From contig JAHCJV010000012.1 in assembly GCA_026126105.1 (NCBI GenBank), positions 30,426-94,425 of the forward strand: a stretch of DNA of 64,000 bases. Reading direction: 5' to 3'. The stretch comes from Enhydrobacter sp. (lineage in GTDB: Bacteria > Pseudomonadota > Alphaproteobacteria > Reyranellales > Reyranellaceae). Position 1 is the stretch's first letter. Each line of letters opens with the position of its first letter. A program made the position numbers and the translations under genes. The notes beneath the pieces are model-generated. The model was given only the letters and a program-made list of their open reading frames with translations, was not told the origin of the DNA and searched no databases. Positions 19,401 to 27,080 of the stretch are shown piece by piece.

Positions 19401-22400
19401 AAACCCGCCGCTGAAAGGCGATCTTTCCATTCGCCGACCTCACGCAACCTGCCGTGAGCCGAACCGGATTCGCCGAACCATTCCGGAGCTGTCCCGAAGA
19501 CCAGGTCGGCAAAAAGCGAAGGGCTTTGTTCCGTCGCGAGCAGCACCCCGCCCGGAGCCAGCGCATCAACGAGTTTTTCCAGGCCCACAGACGCAGGCAA
19601 CCGAGCCAATCCGTGCGCAGAGACAATGAGGTCGTAGGAACCCAGCTTCCCTAGGCTCTCCATGTCGAGCAATTCGAATCGGGAAGTCGGCGTTTGGGCT
19701 GCCCGAGCCCGATCGTAGGATCGCCGGTTTGTCTCGAGAACGGTCAGTCGAATGGAGCGGCCAGCCGAAGGATTCAGAAGGGCTCGCGTAAGCGGGCTGT
19801 GTCCGATCACCAGTATGCGAACCGCACGATCATCGGGCCACAGTTCCGCAGAGCCGTCCAGCAACTTCATCAGGGCGTCCGCGCCGACCGCGGTCACGAC
19901 GTTAGTCGCCTCGTAGAAATCAAAGGCAGAATCCGGCGGGCACACCTCGCCGGTGAGCGACAAGGCGCGATTGCTCTTGATCCGGTCGACGAACCCGGAC
20001 ATCCAGCCCGCCAACGTCAAGTCGGCTGCTGGCGCTAGAGATCCGAGATCGATAGCGTTCAGCATCTCCCGCGACGCCGGTAGGTCGCCATGGTGCCGCA
20101 GCCGCCACCCGCGCCCCTCGCTCGATACCAGGTCCAAAGTCTCAAGGTGAACGAGGAGGCTACGAAGCCATGCACGACTCTGTGCAGGCAAGCGGCCCTC
20201 CATGACGAGCTCGTCGGGATCGAGAACATCATCCTCAGCCAGCGCCCGCACGACCTCGTAAGCGGCAGAGCGAGCCCAGCCCTCCATCACTTCCGCCGGA
20301 CGGGTCGACCCGTCCTTGCCCGCTGTGCCGAACTTCACCGTGGCAATCTTCTTGCAAAGATCGTCGGCCGTGGCTGCTACACCAGTACGCTTGGCAATCT
20401 CGCCATCCAGGAGCAAGCACGTCTCCACGAACGCCATTTTGGCGAGGGAGACTTCATGGTGTGTCGTAATCGCCTGACCGCGAATCTGATGGAAATACGA
20501 CACCACGCGGTTATCAGCATCGAGAATATAATAATTGCCGATAATCGCCTGACCGGTTTTCTCGGTCACTTCGATGATGGCGCGCACCGGTACGGCATAC
20601 GGATGATAGATCGAGATCCGGTCGCTGCGGACGGGAATGTAGGTAACCCCGCGTTCCTTGGCCCTGAGCTCCGGAAAAAGGGACAGGATACCGTGCCCAC
20701 AGCAGTCGGCACGCATCGGATCGAGCACGAACGGGCTCTCGCCCTCACCCCCGGCCAACCTGACTTCGATCAAGCCATCGGCAAGGGTCGTCACCTTTTC
20801 CACGAGCTTGAACTGGGGGCCATAATGCAAGCCAGCGTCATCCGCGAGCCTGTAGATGTCGGCCCCCGTAAGAACTTGCTGCGGGGTCGCCATCGCAGGA
20901 ACCACTGGAGGGCTGCCGTGACCATGGACCAGAACGCAACGAGCGTGCGTAATCCAATTCGCGTGGGAAAGACGAGGCCGGCTGGCAATCTCCAGCGAGT
21001 TTGAAGCCGGAGACACGCGCGTTCGAATCTCGACCGTCGCGTCCCGCGTCAGATCGAGTGGCTGGAGAAGCTGGAAGTCGTTGAGCACGAAATTGTCGAT
21101 ATCCAACCACTGGCGTGCGACCGAAGCTGCAATTTCGATAAAAGCGCTGCCCGGGAAAATGGTTCTGCTGCCTACCCGGTGATCGCGAAGTTCCGGATAA
21201 AGCTCCGTGTCGATGTTGGAGTACCATTCCGTGGCGTCAGACCGATAGCGCATCCCGACCAGCGGCAGGTGAAGCGAATCGCCGCCGAACGACTCGCTGG
21301 TATGCTGGAAGCGAAACTCCCTTTGCTGCCAGGGATAGCCGGGAAGGCGGATTGCCGGCCCGGGATCCGGACCGAACGTGACCGACAGGTCCAGCCCGGC
21401 GCCCTTGACCATTGCCGTCGCAACCGCCCGTTCAAAGGGCAGAACGTCATCCTTGTTGTGTTGAAAGACCGGCAATGTGGCCACGACTGTCGCGGGATCC
21501 GCCTCGAAGACGTCCTCGATATGCTGAAGCAAGGTCGACCGCGGGCCGATCTCGACAAACACGCGCGCGCCAAGCTCCGCTGCGACTCGGACACCCGCGG
21601 AAAACTTCACCGGTTCCCGGATGTTGCGCCACCAATACGCCGCGTCGAGTTCGACCCCCGGCATCTCCTTGCCCGTCACGGTGGAAATGAACGGCGTGGT
21701 CGAGTCCGCGCCGACCATCCCTCCCAAATCCGAAATCAACTTGTCCTTGATCGACTCCATCAGCCGGGTGTGAAACGGATAATCGAGATTCAAGTCGATC
21801 ATCGCCGCTCGTGGGTAAGCCTTGCCCAGGGCGATCAACGCTTCGTCGGATCCAGCTATCGTAACGGTCCTCGGTGAGTTTATCGCCGCGATCTCGACGC
21901 CTTCGCTACTGGCCACCATTTCGTCGACTACTTCGGCCGAGGCGCGCACCACCATCATCCGGCCCATGCCACGCGTACGATGCTGGTGCATGCTGCGTAT
22001 GAACACGAGCTTCACAGCCGTTTCAGTGTCGATAATTCCGGCAGCCTCTGCCGCCGCAACTTCGCCGACGCTGTGCCCCAGCACCGCTACGGGGGACAGG
22101 CCGCGAGCGCGCAACTCCACCGTGATTGCGGATTGAATGGCGAACAGGAGAGGCTGCGCGACGCTCGTCAGAGCAAGCTTCTCCGCCAGATCTTCACTAA
22201 ACAGCGCTTCGGAGAGTGACCACCCCGCGATCGGCGCGAAATAGCTGTCCAGAAGCCTGAAATGGGCGGCAAAACTCGGAGTGTCCCGAAAGGCGGCGCG
22301 AGCCATGCCGGCCCATTGGCTGCCGTTTCCGGAATAAACGAATGCCACCGGAAGATTTTTTCCGATCGCCGCCCCCGATACGAGGTGAGGATCGGGAAGA

Positions 22401-23959
22401 TCAGAAGCGCACGCTTCGAGGGCGCGAATCACGATGCCGCGACCTCGACCAATGACGACCGCGCGCTCTCCAAGGTGCTCGCGCCGATGGACCGCCGCAT
22501 TCGCGAGGACGGAGATGTCGCGATCGGTCAGGCCTTCAACCCGCCGGGAATAGTCCGCCGCCAGCTGGGCAAGCGCCGGTTTTGTTTCCGCAGATATCAT
22601 GAAGAAGGAGTGAGGGCGCACCTTCTCGATCTTGCCTGGAGCCGGCTCTCGACCTGGCGCAATGATCGCATGCGCATTAGTGCCGCCGAAACCAAACGAA
22701 TTGACGCCGGCGATCTGCCCGACCGTCCTCGCCAGCGGCTGGAGCCGGTTGCACACGGCGAGATTCAGTTTTTCGAACTCGATATGGGGGTTGGGTTCGT
22801 CGAATTGGAGCGACGCTGGCAACACCTGATGCTTGAGCGCGAGAAACGCCTTGAATAGTCCCGCCATGCCGGCGGCGGCTTCCAGATGACCGATATTGGT
22901 CTTGATCGAACCGATCAACAAAGGGGCTGAACGATCGCGTTCGGCGCCAAGCACACGCCCGAGCGCGGTCGCTTCGATCGGATCACCGACTGGAGTCCCG
23001 GTACCATGGGCCTCGACGAAGGCCAGGCGCGCCGGATCAACGCCAGCCGCGCGATAAATCTTGTTGAGAAGAGCTTGTTGACCTTCGAGTGACGGCAGCG
23101 AGATACCGCTCGTGCGGCCGTCCGAGTTGACTTCTGTCGCCACGATAAAGCCGTGGATTGGACTGCGGCTGACATCGACGCGACCGGTGTGCCGAAGAAT
23201 CAACACGCCTGCGCCTTCCGCCCGAACAAATCCGTCGGCATTCGCGGAAAAAGCCTGACAGCGTCCGCTCGGCGACAGCATCGACGCTTGCGAAAAGGCG
23301 ATGAAGGAGCTCGGGCTGTCGATGATATTGACGCCGCCGACGATCGCCGTGTCGATTCGTCCCGACCTGATGGCTTCGACCGCCTGATGAAGCGCGACCA
23401 GCGAGGACGAACACGCCGTGTCAATGGTCATGCTCGGACCATGAAGGTCGAACACATAGGAGAGCCGGTTCGATACGACGGACAGCGCCGTTCCGGTTGC
23501 GAAATGCGAGTCGGCTACAGCGTGGTCGATTCCAAATCTATGCCCGTACTCGACTTGGCACGCACCTATATAGACGCCAACCTCGGTTCCGGCGATCGTA
23601 GACGGGGGTATGCCCGCATCCTCGAGCGCTTCCCATGTCAACTGCAGGAGGAGGCGCTGCTGAGGGTCCATCTGGACGGCCTCGCGCGGCGAGATCCCAA
23701 AGACGCTGGGATCGAAATCCCAAATACGGTCCAGGGTCCCCGCCGCCCAAGTGTAGCTCCGCCCGCGTTCCTGACGCTGTGGATGCCCGAATCGCTGCAG
23801 CGGAAAGCGATCTGCCGGCACCCGGCTAATCGAACATTCACCACTCTGGAGAAGCGTCCACAGTTCGTCTATCGAATTTGCGCCAGGCAGGCGGCAAGCC
23901 CACCCTACTACGGCAATATCTTCTGGCATCTTATTACGATTTATCCATGGTTGAGGCAT
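16487..23959 (-). CDS. Single-module reducing type I polyketide synthase, RkpA-like
   Basis: 2490 residues. Domain order seen: ketosynthase about 12-430 (Cys183 in DTACSSS, His318 in HGTGTPVGDP, His358 in NIGHLEAAAG); acyltransferase about 538-840 (GHSVGE, Ser630; DYPFHT near 730); dehydratase hot-dog fold about 910-1180 (DHRVGSRTIFPGSAF, with Ser replacing the usual Gly in HxxxGxxxxP; later MRADCCGHG); a methyltransferase-like region about 1380-1600 whose SAM loop is degenerate (RILVIGHSPLTRALL); enoylreductase about 1750-2070 (GGAGAVGLAAIQLAKW); ketoreductase about 2100-2330 (ITGAFGGFG, GQGNYVAANAY); ACP about 2370-2440 (LGLDSLMTLEL). No thioesterase. Architecture and size match RkpA-like lipid synthases tied to capsule. 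Starts at 23959 or at Met11 (23929). Alternative: an unrelated glycolipid PKS. Confidence 0.93.
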   Translation of the reverse strand: MPQPWINRNKMPEDIAVVGWACRLPGANSIDELWTLLQSGECSISRVPADRFPLQRFGHPQRQERGRSYTWAAGTLDRIWDFDPSVFGISPREAVQMDPQQRLLLQLTWEALEDAGIPPSTIAGTEVGVYIGACQVEYGHRFGIDHAVADSHFATGTALSVVSNRLSYVFDLHGPSMTIDTACSSSLVALHQAVEAIRSGRIDTAIVGGVNIIDSPSSFIAFSQASMLSPSGRCQAFSANADGFVRAEGAGVLILRHTGRVDVSRSPIHGFIVATEVNSDGRTSGISLPSLEGQQALLNKIYRAAGVDPARLAFVEAHGTGTPVGDPIEATALGRVLGAERDRSAPLLIGSIKTNIGHLEAAAGMAGLFKAFLALKHQVLPASLQFDEPNPHIEFEKLNLAVCNRLQPLARTVGQIAGVNSFGFGGTNAHAIIAPGREPAPGKIEKVRPHSFFMISAETKPALAQLAADYSRRVEGLTDRDISVLANAAVHRREHLGERAVVIGRGRGIVIRALEACASDLPDPHLVSGAAIGKNLPVAFVYSGNGSQWAGMARAAFRDTPSFAAHFRLLDSYFAPIAGWSLSEALFSEDLAEKLALTSVAQPLLFAIQSAITVELRARGLSPVAVLGHSVGEVAAAEAAGIIDTETAVKLVFIRSMHQHRTRGMGRMMVVRASAEVVDEMVASSEGVEIAAINSPRTVTIAGSDEALIALGKAYPRAAMIDLNLDYPFHTRLMESIKDKLISDLGGMVGADSTTPFISTVTGKEMPGVELDAAYWWRNIREPVKFSAGVRVAAELGARVFVEIGPRSTLLQHIEDVFEADPATVVATLPVFQHNKDDVLPFERAVATAMVKGAGLDLSVTFGPDPGPAIRLPGYPWQQREFRFQHTSESFGGDSLHLPLVGMRYRSDATEWYSNIDTELYPELRDHRVGSRTIFPGSAFIEIAASVARQWLDIDNFVLNDFQLLQPLDLTRDATVEIRTRVSPASNSLEIASRPRLSHANWITHARCVLVHGHGSPPVVPAMATPQQVLTGADIYRLADDAGLHYGPQFKLVEKVTTLADGLIEVRLAGGEGESPFVLDPMRADCCGHGILSLFPELRAKERGVTYIPVRSDRISIYHPYAVPVRAIIEVTEKTGQAIIGNYYILDADNRVVSYFHQIRGQAITTHHEVSLAKMAFVETCLLLDGEIAKRTGVAATADDLCKKIATVKFGTAGKDGSTRPAEVMEGWARSAAYEVVRALAEDDVLDPDELVMEGRLPAQSRAWLRSLLVHLETLDLVSSEGRGWRLRHHGDLPASREMLNAIDLGSLAPAADLTLAGWMSGFVDRIKSNRALSLTGEVCPPDSAFDFYEATNVVTAVGADALMKLLDGSAELWPDDRAVRILVIGHSPLTRALLNPSAGRSIRLTVLETNRRSYDRARAAQTPTSRFELLDMESLGKLGSYDLIVSAHGLARLPASVGLEKLVDALAPGGVLLATEQSPSLFADLVFGTAPEWFGESGSAHGRLREVGEWKDRLSAAGFQRVISAALFDGPASVSLIAAHGTRGGDIVDSSDTGSAAEGARQRIALVVEGAPAGLSEAVLAELKSDPAVIPEVAIISGPAASAADIAIVFDAGRDTASGPVQELLHRCNHLKDWIQSVGSTKATIWLVFRGALSVGTTEARPVETGAWAFSRVLSNEFSKLDLRRLDISPDAAPDLAARHIRAIVRSGTNETELHSDGQTIRAVRIMPLNSFARSGQEATEDAVRLQRRAMSSQRVAWEHTSRVKPQRGEVEIAVAYAGINFRDLMWTLSLLPDEMLEDGFAGAALGLECSGHVVGVGPGVKDLRVGDRVIALAANSLASHVTAPVSQVAKIPGGLDFAAAATIPVAYSTAYYSLVKLAKLSARETVLIHGGAGAVGLAAIQLAKWRGAKIIATAGSTAKRELLAALGVDHVLDSRSTKFVEEVLRITGDGVDVVLNSLAGEAMAASIDCLRPFGRFVELGKRDYIANTNLGLRPFRRNLSYFGVDLDQLMVGRRKLGKQIFGELMRLFERRVLTPLPFSTFRGDDIAEAFQLMQQSHHVGKIVVQPPASSSVAAGANTQPLRTSGTHVITGAFGGFGMEVAKWLVEQGVRSLALFGRSGAASPEARMMLEEFKARGVEVLADPLDVSDKSAVVAAFAKISETMQPVTGIMHAAMVLDDAIVANLNDDRFLRVLAPKVQGAENLDAVSRDLALDYFVFFSSITTIAGHHGQGNYVAANAYMEGFARNRRLRGLPALAIAWGIISDVGVAAKNERARKQVVKLTTKKGMSESDAMALVGMPARDALNLLGQALSESRATTDPAVLILSSSGGRLRKEFAAILRSPTYKEFVSQAEGEEASAIDLRALLMSEDIDSVRRKVTKIVVDQLGRVLHARPEDISRVRPMAELGLDSLMTLELAMDLESAIGINFSMERSVGSLTIPNLVDEIIAQVSSANDPEEGSRSGGIEAGPQATNVAAEADAQPGARLVA

Positions 23960-24400
23960 TGCGGCATTCGCGGCATCGCAGCTGCTCGAAGGATAGCCGG
24001 TCTCACTTCTACTCTGCCCATCCGAATATGTGGCGGGCGTTCATCGGCTCAAGAACATACAGAGAACGTCCTTTTGTTAACTACCGAGCGGCGAAGAAGA
24101 CCAAAATTCATCAATCGCAACATGGGGTCCTCCTCTGGAGCGTTCTGCATAAGTCGTTCAACATAGGATTACTATTCAAATGCGCATTATCACATAGGGG
24201 CTCGTCGCGCCCAGACTACGCCGCCCACGGGGATAGCGTACCCGGACCATTCCAAACCCAGCATAAAACAGGCCATCACTCTGTTCAGGCCATGTCGAGA
24301 AGTGCATCGTGCGTGCCCCTTTCCGAGCCGCCCCTCCGGTCTTGTAGAGAACGCAACGAATTCCGACAATGACGAAGGTATCTACAGTGGGACTTCAATA
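23960..24400 (+). promoter_or_regulatory. Divergent intergenic region between the PKS and the nucleotide-sugar dehydrogenase
   Basis: 441 bases lie between two divergently transcribed genes and must hold promoters for both. The stretch is visibly more A+T-rich than its surroundings, for example around 24100-24190, as expected of regulatory DNA. I could not settle on a -35/-10 pair or an operator by eye, and no gene in it is convincing: the frames that cross it lose the regional codon bias. Confidence 0.5.
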
Positions 24401-25678
24401 ATGAAGCGGCGCATCTCTGTCATCGGTCTCGGCTATGTCGGCCTGCCAGTCGCGACGACATTTGCCAAGAGGGCTGCCGCGGTGGTGGCGTTCGACATCG
24501 ACGCGCGTCGCATCGCCGAACTCACCAGCGGCTTCGATCGGACCGGAGAGGTGACAGCCGCTGAGCTGGCAACCCGGGGATTGAACTTCACGACCCGACC
24601 GGCAGATCTGCGGCAAGCCGATTTTCACATCGTGACCGTTCCAACACCGATCGACGCCAGCAAGCAACCCAATCTCGAGCCCCTGCGCGCCGCCTCGACG
24701 ACAATCGGCGCCGCGCTGAAGAAGGGTGACATCGTGGTTTACGAATCCACGGTCTACCCCGGGGTGACCGAAGATGTTTGTGTGCCGGCCCTCGAACGAG
24801 CGTCGGGATTGAAATGGAAGTCCGATTTCAATGTCGGCTATTCGCCCGAGCGCATCAATCCCGGCGACAAGGAACGTCGCTTCGACAACATTCTGAAGAT
24901 CGTCTCGGCTGACACCCTCGAAACACTGGAGATCGTCGATTCCGTCTATAAGAGCGTCGTGACCGCGGGCACCCACCGCGCAGAATCGATCCGGGTAGCG
25001 GAATTCGCCAAGGTGCTGGAGAACACGCAACGTGACGTCAACATCGCCCTGATCAACGAAGTCGCACTGATCTGCGACCGGCTGGGAGTAGACACCCAGG
25101 ATGTCCTGAAAGCCGCCGGAACCAAGTGGAACTTCCTGCCATTCCGGCCTGGACTGGTCGGAGGCCACTGTATCGGCGTGGATCCGTTCTACATCGCCCA
25201 CAAGGCCGAGGAGGTTGGGTATCACCCGCACGTCATCCACTCCGGGCGGCGGGTCAATGATGGAATGGGAGTTCACGTCGCCAGCCGTGTGGCGCGCAAC
25301 ATCATGCGACGCCCCTCACAGGGTAGACCCATCGTCACCGTCTTGGGCGCGACCTTCAAGGAGAACGTCCCCGACATCCGCAACACCCGCGTCGTCGATA
25401 TCGTGCGAGAGCTGGAGGACTTCGGCATCACCGTGCAGCTCCACGATCCCGAGGCCGACAGCGACCTCCTGTACGAGGAGTACGGATTGAAGCTCACTCC
25501 GTTCGAGGCCATGAAACCGGCTGATGCGCTTGTCGTAGCTGTGGCCCACCGGGAGTACCGCGTTGGCGGATGGAGCCTTGTCGAGGCGCTCATAAAGCCC
25601 GGTGCATTCGTTGCCGACGTTCCTGCGTTGCTCGAGCGTACGGCCAAGCCCGCGGGGGTAACTCTCTGGCGCCTCTAG
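24401..25678 (+). CDS. UDP-N-acetylhexosamine 6-dehydrogenase, TviB/WbpO-type nucleotide-sugar dehydrogenase
   Basis: 425 residues from the ATG at 24401; upstream in-frame sequence lacks the family fold. Seen: Rossmann loop VIGLGYVGLPVA (6-17), TVPTPID near 80, ESTVYPG near 115, SPERINPGD (148-156), KVLENTQRDVNIALINE (central helix), catalytic Cys257 in GGHCIGVDPFY, and FKENVPDIRNTRV in the C-terminal UDP-binding domain. The GGHCIGVDP form and overall length (about 425) fit the TviB/WbpO branch, which oxidises UDP-GalNAc or UDP-GlcNAc at C6 to the aminouronic acid using two NAD+. It stands alone on the plus strand, divergent from the PKS and convergent with the Rieske gene. It would supply an acidic sugar for the polymer; the exact epimer is not readable. 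Confidence 0.92.
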   Translation: MKRRISVIGLGYVGLPVATTFAKRAAAVVAFDIDARRIAELTSGFDRTGEVTAAELATRGLNFTTRPADLRQADFHIVTVPTPIDASKQPNLEPLRAASTTIGAALKKGDIVVYESTVYPGVTEDVCVPALERASGLKWKSDFNVGYSPERINPGDKERRFDNILKIVSADTLETLEIVDSVYKSVVTAGTHRAESIRVAEFAKVLENTQRDVNIALINEVALICDRLGVDTQDVLKAAGTKWNFLPFRPGLVGGHCIGVDPFYIAHKAEEVGYHPHVIHSGRRVNDGMGVHVASRVARNIMRRPSQGRPIVTVLGATFKENVPDIRNTRVVDIVRELEDFGITVQLHDPEADSDLLYEEYGLKLTPFEAMKPADALVVAVAHREYRVGGWSLVEALIKPGAFVADVPALLERTAKPAGVTLWRL

Positions 25679-25757
25679 AAGCCATGCGCAACATGAGCTG
25701 GGAGCTGTGGAACATGAGGCGGCTCCAGTCCTAGGGAAGCTTGGATGATCCCGGCAT

Positions 25758-26894
25758 TCAGTCATTTTGCCGCATCGCCAGGAGTTCACGATAGGTCTCT
25801 TCGAACCAGCCAATCCGTTCCTCAAGCCTGCCGAGCAGAGGGGCGCGGCCGATCTGGTGAGCAACTCCCTGGATGCGTTCGCAGACAAGATTGTCCTCGC
25901 GCAACACCATTGCAATATACTGTCTGACGATGAATGACCGTACCGGATCGGTCAGCGCCCGTGTCCAAGGGCGGTGTCCTGGCACCGGCGCAGGATACGC
26001 CCATGCGTGCACGATCGTGCGGTCGTGCCCTACGGGTTCATACAGCAGGATGACGCAGTGGTAGTGGTCGAAGTCGGTCCTGAAGAATGCCATCAGCACA
26101 TTGGGGACGAACTGCAGGATGGTATAGTACTTAGGGTAGTACGTGCCCTCGCGGCAGGCTCGGGCAATCTGCTCCAAACCGTCTGCCTGAGTTGAATAGA
26201 GATAGGCGCTATGCAACCCGAAGCGGTGGTAGCTGATATCCTGCCGCCGAATGTATCCTTCCCTTCCGAAGGTCCGGGGATGTACCGCCGGCGAGTGATA
26301 GTCGTCGAGGCTGATCTGTGCGCCCAGCCGCCAGTTTGCCGCGAGGGGAATTTTCAGATGGTAGGGCCGCACCCGCGCAAGAGATCCGGCTGCCAGGACT
26401 GCAAAGCCGCTTCCCAGGTACTCCTCGAGGCTTTCGCTGGCACGAGGATGAGGGAAGCGACCGAAAATCATCTGGCCGCAAGTTGCGAGCTCAATCCGGG
26501 CAAGCCGCGCCCCAAGCTCCTGCGGCAGGACGTCGTAGAGCTCGCGGCAGTGCGGGATGCCCACGGCGCGCCCCTGTTGATCGTAAGCCCAGTGGTGGAA
26601 GCCACATACGATGGGGCCGTTGCCGTGATCGGCGTTGCGAAGTGGCATGAAGCGATGCGCACAAACATTCTCGAAGCCCCGCAACTCCGTACCGAAGCGT
26701 TGCACGAACACCGAACGCGTGGCGATCGACGCCCTGAACCAATCGCCATCCTTCTCGGCGTCACTTGCCATGCCGAGGAACGTCCAAACGGAGGCGAGTA
26801 GCCTCTGCTCCTCGGCGAATGCCGCCGAATCTACGATCGGCCTCGTCCAGTCATCGGGAATCGAATGTTGCCAACGCGAGTATTGCTTGCCCAT
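25758..26894 (-). CDS. Rieske-type aromatic-ring-hydroxylating-like oxygenase, alpha subunit
   Basis: 378 residues. The Rieske [2Fe-2S] ligands are complete: Cys78-x-His80 and Cys97-x2-His100 within CAHRFMPLRNADHGNGPIVC and GFHHW. The catalytic domain has LDDYHSPAVHP, supplying the two-His, acidic mononuclear-iron site. Proteins of this class hydroxylate, demethylate or desaturate aromatics, sterols, betaines and other small molecules, and need a reductase, which is not in the window. The gene is isolated: convergent with the dehydrogenase (79 bp gap) and 186 bp upstream of it lies the 3' end of the wzc-like gene. Its presence inside a polysaccharide/PKS locus suggests lipid or sugar tailoring (inference). 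Confidence 0.88.
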   Translation of the reverse strand: MGKQYSRWQHSIPDDWTRPIVDSAAFAEEQRLLASVWTFLGMASDAEKDGDWFRASIATRSVFVQRFGTELRGFENVCAHRFMPLRNADHGNGPIVCGFHHWAYDQQGRAVGIPHCRELYDVLPQELGARLARIELATCGQMIFGRFPHPRASESLEEYLGSGFAVLAAGSLARVRPYHLKIPLAANWRLGAQISLDDYHSPAVHPRTFGREGYIRRQDISYHRFGLHSAYLYSTQADGLEQIARACREGTYYPKYYTILQFVPNVLMAFFRTDFDHYHCVILLYEPVGHDRTIVHAWAYPAPVPGHRPWTRALTDPVRSFIVRQYIAMVLREDNLVCERIQGVAHQIGRAPLLGRLEERIGWFEETYRELLAMRQND

Positions 26895-27080
26895 ACGGCG
26901 ACAGGCTAGCTGCTATCGGATGCGGAATCGAGACAGTCCGCCAATCTCCGTGTCCCGTGCGTAGCGCATAGATATCTCGTGCCCACGTAGCCGAACTGAC
27001 GACGACATGCCGCAGTAGCCCGCTTGCAACAGAACGTTCGCCTCACTTGCGAGGACGAACGCCCTGCGCCGGGAGCGCCT

